The notes under the pieces: generated by a model
The model's input: the letters and a program-made list of their open reading frames with translations, nothing else
Told to the model about the DNA's origin: nothing
The model's database searches: none
Program-made: the position numbers and the translations under genes
In this document: piece after piece, positions 1-5,397 of the stretch
Layout: each line of letters begins with the position of its first letter
How positions within the stretch are numbered: the stretch's first letter is position 1
Assembly (NCBI GenBank): GCA_017615495.1
Contig: JAGAAA010000083.1
Coordinates: 1-5,397, forward strand
Source: Clostridia bacterium
GTDB lineage: Bacteria > Bacillota > Clostridia > Christensenellales > CAG-1252
DNA length: 5,397 nucleotides
Direction of reading: 5' to 3'

Positions 1-299
1 AAGACCTTTGCGCTTACGGTATAAGCGTTTGCGGCGAGGGGAAGCATCTTTTCGATCAAGGTCACGCATTCGAGCGTATAAACGCATTCGGGCGCGACGA
101 TAAGGCTTTCCACCTCCAAACCGTCCTTCAAAGCGAGAGAAGCAAGCCAAAAACCCTCCGCAACGAAAAGTTTGCGCGGATTGGGCTTTGAATTTTGTTG
201 GATGCTCTTGACCGTTTTGACTACGGCGTGCCCTTCGCCTACGTTGAGCAAACGCGCGGGGGCAAGCACCCTATCCAGTCTCTCGCTGATCTCGGACAT
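1..299 (-). CDS. SpoU/TrmH-family RNA 2'-O-ribose methyltransferase, N-terminal part (cut by window edge)
   Basis: The first 99 residues of a protein that runs off the left edge. Translation from the ATG at 299 gives MSEISERLDRVLAPARLLNV, and later RKLFVAEGFWLASLALKDG (residues 42-60), EVESLIVAPE (62-71) and a segment ending YTVSAKV (93-99). The pattern R-K-x-F-x-x-E-G-x-x-L-x-x-x-A-L-x-x-G followed by a strand and then VS-x-KV matches the substrate-binding domain that precedes the SPOUT methyltransferase fold in TrmH-like enzymes, which transfer a methyl group from S-adenosylmethionine to a ribose 2'-OH of rRNA or tRNA. The catalytic knotted domain lies outside the window, so neither activity nor target can be judged. 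The start is one base after the leuS stop (TAA-T-ATG) without a clear Shine-Dalgarno sequence, suggesting translation by coupling or re-initiation from leuS. The family call rests on the N-terminal domain only; the exact RNA target is unknown. Confidence 0.75.
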   Translation of the reverse strand, partial: MSEISERLDRVLAPARLLNVGEGHAVVKTVKSIQQNSKPNPRKLFVAEGFWLASLALKDGLEVESLIVAPECVYTLECVTLIEKMLPLAANAYTVSAKV

Positions 300-300
300 A

Positions 301-2712
301 TTACTTTACGATAAAGTTGACGATCTTGCCGGGGACGTAAATGACCTTGACGACCGTCTTGCCCTCAAAATAGCTCTTGAGGTCGCCGTTTAAGATGGCG
401 TCCGTCACTTCTTCTTGCGAAGCGGTGCGCGCCACTTTGACCACGCCCTTGAGCTTGCCGAGGATCTGCACCGGGATGGAAACTTCGTCTTCGACGAGGT
501 GGTTTTCGTCGTATTCCGGCCAAGTGCTTTCCGCGATCAAGGTCTTGTTGCCGATCGCTTCGTTGATCTCTTCGGTGACGTGCGGCGCCACGGGATAAAG
601 GAGTTTCAACAAGGTCTCAAGCTCGCTCTTGGTGATAAAGCCGTCGGCGTAAACTTCGTTGACAAAGGTCATCATCGCGGCGATGGCGGTGTTGAAACCG
701 GTGGCTTCGTAGTCTGCGGAAACCTTTTTGATCATACGGTGCACACTGGCGGTATGCTTTTTGCTGTACCCTGCCTCGTCGTTCATGATCTCGGGCAATC
801 TCCACACTCTTTCGATAAACCTCTTACAACCGATGATGCTGTTATCCGACCACGGCGCGGGACGCTCGTAATCGCCGATGAACATCACGTAAGTACGCAA
901 AACGTCGCTGCCGTACTTATCGATGCATTCGTTGGGGTTGACCACGTTGCCGAGGCTCTTGCTCATCTTGTTGCCGTCGCTACCGAGCAACAAGCCTTGC
1001 GCTGTACGCCTCTTGTACGGCTCGGCAAACGGAACGGCGCCGATGTCGTAAAGGAAGCGGTTCCAGAAACGGGAATAGATCAAGTGACGCGTCACGTGCT
1101 CCATACCGCCGTTGTACCAATCTACGGGGCCCCAGTACTTAAGTTTTTCGGGGTCGGCGAGAGCGTTGTTGTTCTTGGGGTCGATGTAGCGGAGGAAGTA
1201 CCAAGACGAGCCCGCCCATTGCGGCATCGTATCGGTCTCACGCTTTGCCGCGCCGCCGCACTTGGGGCACTTGCAGTTGACCCAATCGGTCACTTTGGAA
1301 AGCGGGGATTCGCCGGTATCGGTGGGCTTGTACTCTTCCAAATCGGGAAGCTTCAACGGAAGTTCCTCTTCGGACACGGGCACCATGCCGCATTTGTCGC
1401 AGTACACGATGGGGATGGGCTCGCCCCAATATCTTTGACGGTTGAACGCCCAGTCCTTCATGTTGTAATTGACCTTGCGGGTGCCGATGCCCTTCGCTTC
1501 GATATAGTCGATCATCTTGGCGATGGCTTCCTTGACGGGGAGCCCGTTTAAGAAATCGCTGTTGATCATCGTGCCGTTGTAGATATCGGTATAAGCGGTC
1601 TCTTCGAGGTTGACCTCGCCGCCGTCGATGACCTGAATGATGGGAAGGTTGTACTTCTTTGCGAAATCGTAGTCGCGGGTGTCGTGCGCCGGAACTGCCA
1701 TGATTGCGCCGGTGCCGTAACCCATCATTACGTAGTCCGCCACAAAGATGGGCACTTCCTTGCCCGTCAAAGGATTGATGGCGGAAACGCCTTCGATCCT
1801 GACGCCGGTCTTATCCTTTTGCAGTTGCACGCGCTCGAATTCGTTCTTGCGGCGAGCGGCTTCGCGGTAAGCCTCGATCTCCGCCATATTCTTGATAGCC
1901 GCGGCGTTTTCCTCGATCAACGGATGTTCGGGCGCGATGCACATAAAGGTCACGCCGAAGATCGTATCCGCACGCGTGGTAAACACGCGAAGCGCGCCGC
2001 CCGTGGTGACGGGGAAATCCACTTCCGCGCCGTAGCTTCTGCCGATCCAGTTTTCCTGCTCGGTCTTGACGCGAGGCAAAAAGTCAAGCCCTTCCAAACC
2101 GTCGAGGAGCTTATCGGCATAGTCGCGGATCTTCAAGAACCAAACGTCCTTTTGCTTTTGGATGACGGGCGAGCCGCAACGGTCGCAAACGCCCCCCTGC
2201 GATTCCTCGTTGGAAAGCACGACTTTGCAGTTTTCGCAGAAGTTGACGTAAGTGTTGCTACGGTAAGCAAGGCCGCGCTTGAAGAGTTGAAGGAATATCC
2301 ATTGCGTCCACTTGTAGTAAGCGGGGTCGGTGGTGTCAACCGTCCTATCCCAATCGAAGGAATAACCGACGCGCTTCAATTGGCTGACGAAAGTCTTGAT
2401 GTTTTGGTCGGTGACCTTGCGGGGGTGTTGGTTGGTCTTCATCGCATAGTTTTCGGTGGGAAGACCAAAAGCGTCCCAACCGATGGGGAACAAAACGTTG
2501 TAGCCCTGCAACCTTCTCTTACGCGAAATGACCTCCATCGAGGTAAACGCGCGAATATGTCCGACGTGCAAACCGGCGCCCGAGGGATAGGGAAATTCGA
2601 TCAAGCCGTAAAACTTGGGCTTCTTGTCAAAATCCTTTGCTTTGAAGAGCCCTTTCTCTTCCCAAATACGTTGCCACTTTGCTTCAATCTCTTTTGGTGA
2701 ATACTCTTTCAT
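301..2712 (-). CDS. leuS: Leucyl-tRNA synthetase (leucine--tRNA ligase), complete
   Basis: Cytoplasmic class I synthetase that activates leucine with ATP and charges tRNA-Leu. It has 803 residues, close to the 804 of B. subtilis LeuRS. Seen in order: class I signature HVGH (49-52) inside PYPSGAGLHVGH; a four-cysteine zinc knuckle C159-xx-C162 / C176-xx-C179; the CP1 editing domain (about 224-418) with TTRADTIFG (245-253) and GYGTGAIMAVPAHD (331-344) followed by D347, the conserved aspartate of post-transfer editing; further cysteine pairs C438/C441 and C482/C485; RETDTMPQWAGSSWYFLRY (491-509); KMSKS (582-586); the helical anticodon-binding region (about 655-730); and the C-terminal tRNA-contacting domain (about 745-803). 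There is no long leucine-specific insertion before KMSKS, unlike E. coli. The start at 2712 is chosen because AAAGGA lies 6 bases upstream and MKEYSPKEIEAKWQ is the usual LeuRS beginning. The frame stays open 73 codons further upstream, but that part crosses the promoters and the divergent gene. All key residues are intact. Confidence 0.98.
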   Translation of the reverse strand: MKEYSPKEIEAKWQRIWEEKGLFKAKDFDKKPKFYGLIEFPYPSGAGLHVGHIRAFTSMEVISRKRRLQGYNVLFPIGWDAFGLPTENYAMKTNQHPRKVTDQNIKTFVSQLKRVGYSFDWDRTVDTTDPAYYKWTQWIFLQLFKRGLAYRSNTYVNFCENCKVVLSNEESQGGVCDRCGSPVIQKQKDVWFLKIRDYADKLLDGLEGLDFLPRVKTEQENWIGRSYGAEVDFPVTTGGALRVFTTRADTIFGVTFMCIAPEHPLIEENAAAIKNMAEIEAYREAARRKNEFERVQLQKDKTGVRIEGVSAINPLTGKEVPIFVADYVMMGYGTGAIMAVPAHDTRDYDFAKKYNLPIIQVIDGGEVNLEETAYTDIYNGTMINSDFLNGLPVKEAIAKMIDYIEAKGIGTRKVNYNMKDWAFNRQRYWGEPIPIVYCDKCGMVPVSEEELPLKLPDLEEYKPTDTGESPLSKVTDWVNCKCPKCGGAAKRETDTMPQWAGSSWYFLRYIDPKNNNALADPEKLKYWGPVDWYNGGMEHVTRHLIYSRFWNRFLYDIGAVPFAEPYKRRTAQGLLLGSDGNKMSKSLGNVVNPNECIDKYGSDVLRTYVMFIGDYERPAPWSDNSIIGCKRFIERVWRLPEIMNDEAGYSKKHTASVHRMIKKVSADYEATGFNTAIAAMMTFVNEVYADGFITKSELETLLKLLYPVAPHVTEEINEAIGNKTLIAESTWPEYDENHLVEDEVSIPVQILGKLKGVVKVARTASQEEVTDAILNGDLKSYFEGKTVVKVIYVPGKIVNFIVK

Positions 2713-2718
2713 AACCGG

Positions 2719-2724
2719 TCCTTT
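2719..2724 (-). promoter_or_regulatory. Ribosome binding site that fixes the leuS start
   Basis: On the minus strand AAAGGA, within GGGGAAAGGA, ends 6 bases before the ATG at 2712. It decides between this start and the longer open frame reaching 2931. It sits almost directly after the 3' arm of the hairpin at 2726-2746. Confidence 0.8.
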
Positions 2725-2725
2725 C

Positions 2726-2746
2726 CCCGCGCTCACTTTTCGCGGG
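2726..2746 (-). promoter_or_regulatory. GC-rich hairpin in the leuS 5' leader
   Basis: Inverted repeat CCCGCG / CGCGGG (6 perfect G-C pairs) around a 9-base loop, in the transcribed leader of leuS and one base from the GGAAAGG-type ribosome binding region. In the leuS RNA the order is stem, loop AAAAGTGAG, stem, then GAAAGGA. There is no T-run after it, so it is not an intrinsic terminator. It could influence ribosome access or mRNA 5' stability; that role is inference. The stem is short, so chance is possible. Confidence 0.4.
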
Positions 2747-2767
2747 CGAATAATACTATAATAGACA

Positions 2768-2796
2768 ATGATATAATACCCGCGGGAAAAAGTCAA
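2768..2796 (-). promoter_or_regulatory. Sigma-A type promoter for leuS
   Basis: On the minus strand a -35 box TTGACT (complement of 2791-2796, 5 of 6 to consensus), a 17-base spacer and a -10 box TATCAT (complement of 2768-2773, 5 of 6). The predicted transcript begins near 2761, giving a leader of only about 49 bases. The spacer contains the palindrome CCCGCGGG (2779-2786). The box matches and ideal spacing make this the best promoter in the window. The -10 overlaps the plus-strand extended -10 at 2769-2777, so the two divergent promoters cannot easily be occupied together. Confidence 0.65.
2769..2777 (+). promoter_or_regulatory. Extended -10 promoter candidate for the ferritin-like gene
   Basis: TGATATAAT fits the extended -10 pattern TG-n-TATAAT exactly. 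No convincing -35 box lies 16-18 bases upstream, which is tolerable for extended -10 promoters. Transcription would begin near 2784 and leave a leader of about 86 bases that contains the palindrome at 2837-2848. A second TATAAT at 2757-2762 lacks both TG and a -35. Another weaker option is TTGCGC (2803-2808), 16 bases, TATAAA (2825-2830), which would put the palindrome right at the transcription start. I prefer the extended -10, but cannot exclude the downstream one. Confidence 0.4.
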
Positions 2797-2836
2797 AAGT
2801 TTTTGCGCGATTGAGTTTTGCAAGTATAAAAAGACG

Positions 2837-2848
2837 TTTACCGGTAAA
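2837..2848. promoter_or_regulatory. Perfect 12-bp palindrome, possible operator
   Basis: TTTACCGGTAAA is a perfect inverted repeat 9 bases upstream of the GGAGG of the ferritin-like gene. It is well placed to be a binding site for a dimeric repressor acting on the gene at 2870, whichever upstream promoter is used. It does not match a regulator site that I can name with confidence. As RNA it would form only a weak stem with almost no loop, so a DNA-level role is more plausible than a hairpin. Function is inferred from symmetry and position only. Confidence 0.35.
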
Positions 2849-2857
2849 ACTATTTGC

Positions 2858-2862
2858 GGAGG
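2858..2862 (+). promoter_or_regulatory. Strong ribosome binding site of the ferritin-like gene
   Basis: GGAGG followed by the 7-base spacer TATAAAA and the ATG at 2870. The near-perfect Shine-Dalgarno and spacing fix the start and suggest efficient translation. Confidence 0.85.
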
Positions 2863-2869
2863 TATAAAA

Positions 2870-4132
2870 ATGAGCATAAATCCTTTTGAACTGAAACCCA
2901 TCGACATCGAAAACTGTTTTACCGAACGCAAAGACCTTTACGGCTACAGTTACGATAAGTACAGCGCTGACCCCTATACCAAACTGCGCATCATCTTGAT
3001 GAACGGCGCGGAATTCGAGCAAGTCGGATTCGGTCACAATGTGATGCGAAACGAAAAGCGCGCAGATCTCAGGCGCGACCTTGCCATGCTTCGCCGAAGC
3101 GAACAAATGCAACAAAAACGCATCGCTTGCCTGAAACCCATCTCCGAAAGCGTGCTTGAAAACACCATCGCTTACGAGCAACTTGCCGTGGACCTCACCG
3201 CAACGATGGCTTCGCGCGAGCCCAATCCCTACGTCAAGCATTGCATGGACTTTGCATTGCTTGAAGATTTTGACCACCTTTACCGCTACGCCGACCTGAT
3301 GAACTTGGAAACGGGCGAAAAAGCCGAAGACCTCGTTGGCGGCTACACCGAGATCATGCCCGGGCGCCCCACCATCAGCGAGCATAGGCACCCGTACGAC
3401 GACATCAAACGCCCCACAGACGCTTTGAAGGACTCCCTTTTGACCAAACTGCAAGTCAACATCATCACCGCCGCAGAGCAACAAACGATGAACTACTATA
3501 TGAACCAATGCGGCTTTTACAAGTCCGACCTCGGCAGGCGGCTTTATCAGGAGATCGCCATGATCGAAGAACAGCACGTCAGCCAATACGGCAGTTTGAT
3601 CGACCCCGTTTGTTCCCCGCTCGAAAAGCTTTTGATGCACGAATATACCGAAGCCTACCTTTACTACAGCTGTTACGAAACCGAAACCGACGCCAAGGTC
3701 AAAAAGGTTTGGGAAGAATTCTTTGAGCAAGAAGTTGCGCACCTGCATTACGCGGCGGAACTCTTGCGCAAATACGACGGCAAAGAATATCAGCAAGTTA
3801 TTCCCAAAGCAGCCTTCCCCGCCCTCCTCAATATCACCGAACAAAAAGAGTACGTGCGTGGCGTTTTGAAGGGCACGGTGACCGAAACCGGGATGCGCGA
3901 AGATTTTGCCAAAGTTGACGCATTATCCGACAATTTCGAGTTTTTCGATTATCAAAAAAGAGTCAACGGAAGCGTGACGGGCGTGGCAAGTCACGAGGTG
4001 ATCGAAAAGCACGTCAAAGAGCTTGGAGAGGACTACCGTTTTGAAACAAAAGAGCACCCTGTCGTCGCTCTCAGAAAGCGTGACGAGGACAATTACGTCC
4101 TAGGGAGAGTCAAGGGAAAAATCGGTATTTGA
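2870..4132 (+). CDS. Ferritin-like protein with two tandem four-helix bundles, family unnamed
   Basis: A 420-residue soluble protein without signal peptide or membrane segment. I do not recognise a named family. Its middle has the ligand pattern of ferritin-like di-iron or di-manganese proteins: E203, E233-xx-H236, E258 (or E261), E288-xx-H291, spaced 30/25/30 residues on helices rich in Leu, Tyr and Ala. The first half repeats this spacing exactly: E48, E78-xx-Q81, E103, D133-xx-H136, each 155 residues before its counterpart. This suggests a tandem duplication whose first bundle has degenerate ligands (Gln for His, Asp for Glu). The linker (about 146-195) holds E171, H172, H174, D177 and D178. 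The tail (about 303-420) is polar and unassigned. There is no CxxC pair, so no rubredoxin domain and hence not a classical rubrerythrin. Redox, peroxide or oxygen handling, or metal storage, are possible roles by fold; none is proven. It is monocistronic, divergent from leuS and ended by the terminator at 4164-4203. The reading frame and ferritin-like fold are secure; the function is not. Confidence 0.85.
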   Translation: MSINPFELKPIDIENCFTERKDLYGYSYDKYSADPYTKLRIILMNGAEFEQVGFGHNVMRNEKRADLRRDLAMLRRSEQMQQKRIACLKPISESVLENTIAYEQLAVDLTATMASREPNPYVKHCMDFALLEDFDHLYRYADLMNLETGEKAEDLVGGYTEIMPGRPTISEHRHPYDDIKRPTDALKDSLLTKLQVNIITAAEQQTMNYYMNQCGFYKSDLGRRLYQEIAMIEEQHVSQYGSLIDPVCSPLEKLLMHEYTEAYLYYSCYETETDAKVKKVWEEFFEQEVAHLHYAAELLRKYDGKEYQQVIPKAAFPALLNITEQKEYVRGVLKGTVTETGMREDFAKVDALSDNFEFFDYQKRVNGSVTGVASHEVIEKHVKELGEDYRFETKEHPVVALRKRDEDNYVLGRVKGKIGI

Positions 4133-4163
4133 TCCTTGCTTAAAAACACCCGAATTCCAACAA

Positions 4164-4203
4164 AAAAAATCTCGCCTTCAAAGCCTTGAAAGCGAGATTT
4201 TTT
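4164..4203. terminator. Bidirectional intrinsic terminator between convergent genes
   Basis: Arms AAAAAATCTCGC (4164-4175) and GCGAGATTTTTT (4192-4203) pair over 12 bases. After a single C-A mismatch (4176/4191) the stem continues with TTCAA (4177-4181) and TTGAA (4186-4190), closed by the 4-base loop AGCC. The A-run on the left and T-run on the right give a U-tract in both directions, so it can end the ferritin-like transcript on the plus strand (32 bases after its stop) and the phosphoesterase transcript on the minus strand (17 bases after its stop). Confidence 0.9.
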
Positions 4204-4220
4204 ATCTTCTAAAAAGCCGT

Positions 4221-5397
4221 TTACGCTACGGGGAGGCTGTTTGCGATGTAAGAAGAAACGCTGTTGTAGTCGTAGCAATAAGCGCCGTAATCAAAGGAGC
4301 TGTCTCCGTGAACGGTGATGATGGAATAGCCTTTTTTCAAGCGCTTGGGGTCATCGCTCATGTTCTTCTTGTAAACGTTGTAAGTGGCGTATCCGCCGCA
4401 AATGCCGTAAGCAAGATAAACGGGGGTCGAGCCTGCCGGCGCTTCCTCATAGATGATGGTATCCGACGTATGGTCGTGACCGCAGAACAGCGCGTTGACG
4501 CCCTTTCTGAGTGAGATCATCAAATCGTACATACCGTTGTTGTAATCGGAAGAACAAACGCCTTCGAACGTCGAGGTGCCGGCAATATTCTTCCACCCGT
4601 CTTTGATCGCGTTCTTGCCGACGACTTCACCATCGTGATTTTTGGCGACGACGCCCTCAACGTAACTCCAGCCCTCGCCCGCCGTTTCCGCCGTCCAACC
4701 TTCGGGAAGATCGGAAAGATTGACGTAAGAGACCGCTTTTTGTTCCATCAAAGGAATGTGGATGAACAGCATCGTTTTGACGCCGTTGGTGAGGTTATTC
4801 GTAACCTTTTTGACCTGCTCCTCGTACCACTTCATTTGGCTGGGCTTCAAATAATCGTAACTGCCCTTTTCCACCCCGAATTTTTCAGCGTCCGCGTCGG
4901 AAATGGCGTCGCCGGAATCCATAAAGATCAAGGACTGCACCACCTTGTTTTCCGCGCCGAGAAGGTTAACTACAAAGTTGCCGATTCCCCAAACTTCTTC
5001 CCCGTCCGCCGTCTTTTTGACGCTGCCTTCGGAAAGGCAATGCGGGTACTGCTCGATGATGTCCATCAAGGGTTTGCGTTGAAGTTTATAGAAGGCGTCT
5101 CCCTCGTGATTGCCGAGGCAATAAGCCCAATATACGCCGAGTTTTTCCATGATCTCGCAAAGCTGCGTGGCGCGCGCCCTACCGCGGAAACTCGTAACGA
5201 TATCGCCGCTCAACGCAACAAAATCGGGGCGTTCACGCTCAATGGCTTTGATGTATTCGTCAATGGTCCTATCGTTGCCGAGGTCACCCTTGTTTTTCTC
5301 CGAAAGATGCATATCGGTAAACTGCAAGATCTTCCAATCCGAAGTGTCTACGGTGCCGTCCGCGTTCTTTTTGATAAGAGCGGGCGCGTCGGTCGGA
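4221..5397 (-). CDS. Calcineurin-like metallophosphoesterase, N-terminus outside the window
   Basis: 391 residues plus stop are visible and the frame is still open at the right edge. The codon at 5327 that could be read as a start is TTG, in the middle of the conserved strand WKILQFTDMHL, so it is almost certainly an internal leucine. All metal-binding motifs of the calcineurin-like/purple acid phosphatase fold are present (numbering from the first visible complete codon): D28-x-H30 in FTDMH, D65 in SGDIV, N96-H97 in GNHE, H213 in FIHIPL, and H307/H309 in CGHDHTSD. A dinuclear metal centre hydrolysing phosphomono- or diesters is therefore expected; the substrate is unknown. A segment of about 94 residues, including a Trp/Gly-rich stretch and SDYNNG, separates H213 from GHDH, as in larger purple acid phosphatase-like members. 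A signal peptide may lie in the missing part. It is convergent with the ferritin-like gene and shares its terminator. Confidence 0.9.
   Translation of the reverse strand, partial: PTDAPALIKKNADGTVDTSDWKILQFTDMHLSEKNKGDLGNDRTIDEYIKAIERERPDFVALSGDIVTSFRGRARATQLCEIMEKLGVYWAYCLGNHEGDAFYKLQRKPLMDIIEQYPHCLSEGSVKKTADGEEVWGIGNFVVNLLGAENKVVQSLIFMDSGDAISDADAEKFGVEKGSYDYLKPSQMKWYEEQVKKVTNNLTNGVKTMLFIHIPLMEQKAVSYVNLSDLPEGWTAETAGEGWSYVEGVVAKNHDGEVVGKNAIKDGWKNIAGTSTFEGVCSSDYNNGMYDLMISLRKGVNALFCGHDHTSDTIIYEEAPAGSTPVYLAYGICGGYATYNVYKKNMSDDPKRLKKGYSIITVHGDSSFDYGAYCYDYNSVSSYIANSLPVA

Noticed and set aside
415..1551. 378-codon open frame on the plus strand opposite leuS
   Set aside because: It lies entirely antisense to a complete, motif-rich synthetase. 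The His/Val/Asp/Gly-rich composition is typical of a reverse-strand shadow, and I see no ribosome binding site or recognisable domain.
1684..2700. 338-codon open frame on the plus strand opposite the N-terminal half of leuS
   Set aside because: Antisense shadow of the conserved catalytic and editing domains, with no domain signature of its own.
2779..2786. CCCGCGGG palindrome as an operator
   Set aside because: Perfectly symmetric but only 8 bp, and other GC-rich CGCGGG words occur nearby. It is noted as lying in the leuS promoter spacer but is too short to call a site.
2713..2931. N-terminal extension of LeuRS by 73 residues (frame open to 2931)
   Set aside because: It would cross the leuS promoter, both spacer palindromes and the start of the divergent gene. 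Its sequence is not LeuRS-like, whereas the ATG at 2712 has a good ribosome binding site and the usual LeuRS N-terminus.
2756..3844. 362-codon open frame on the minus strand opposite the ferritin-like gene
   Set aside because: Phe/Val/Gly/His-rich antisense shadow that also runs through the divergent promoter region. The plus-strand frame has a strong ribosome binding site, a terminator and patterned ligands.
2870..4132. Rubrerythrin or manganese catalase as a specific name for the ferritin-like protein
   Set aside because: There is no CxxC rubredoxin pair, and the length, duplicated ligand layout and C-terminal tail do not fit a family I can name with confidence. Only the fold-level call is kept.
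5325..5327. TTG at 5327 as the start of the phosphoesterase
   Set aside because: It falls inside the first conserved strand (KILQFTDMH) directly before the D-x-H motif. The frame continues upstream with plausible protein sequence to the window edge, so the gene is 5'-truncated by the window.

Overview
This is a compact stretch of bacterial chromosome with four protein genes, two of them cut by the window edges, and short spacers carrying recognisable signals. GC content is near half by eye, Shine-Dalgarno sites are strong, and the leucyl-tRNA synthetase is about the length of Bacillus subtilis LeuRS with clostridial-looking signature segments. I infer an uncultured anaerobic Firmicute (Clostridia-like), with moderate confidence. 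I see no RNA gene, CRISPR array, insertion sequence, phage gene or origin.

Layout. Positions 1-299 (minus) hold the N-terminal 99 residues of a SpoU/TrmH-family RNA 2'-O-ribose methyltransferase. It starts one base after the stop of leuS (301-2712, minus), a complete leucyl-tRNA synthetase. Together they form a translation-linked operon read leftward. Positions 2713-2869 are a divergent control region. It holds a good sigma-A type promoter for leuS, an overlapping extended -10 promoter candidate pointing the other way, a GC-rich hairpin next to the leuS ribosome binding site, and a perfect 12-bp palindrome upstream of the plus-strand gene.

Positions 2870-4132 (plus) encode a 420-residue ferritin-like protein that I cannot assign to a named family. 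Its candidate metal ligands fall into two sets related by an exact offset of 155 residues. This indicates two tandem four-helix bundles, the second with a complete E / ExxH / E / ExxH di-metal ligand set and the first with a degenerate one. A C-terminal tail of about 118 residues is unexplained. This is the most interesting item in the window.

Positions 4164-4203 form a strong bidirectional terminator between this gene and a convergent calcineurin-like metallophosphoesterase (4221 to beyond 5397, minus) whose N-terminus lies outside the window.

How they work together: leuS and the methyltransferase are both translation-related housekeeping genes (tRNA charging and RNA modification). The ferritin-like and phosphoesterase genes are separate transcription units with no evident pathway link to each other. 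No multi-gene novel system is visible; the novelty, if any, lies in the architecture of the ferritin-like protein and its shared control region with leuS.
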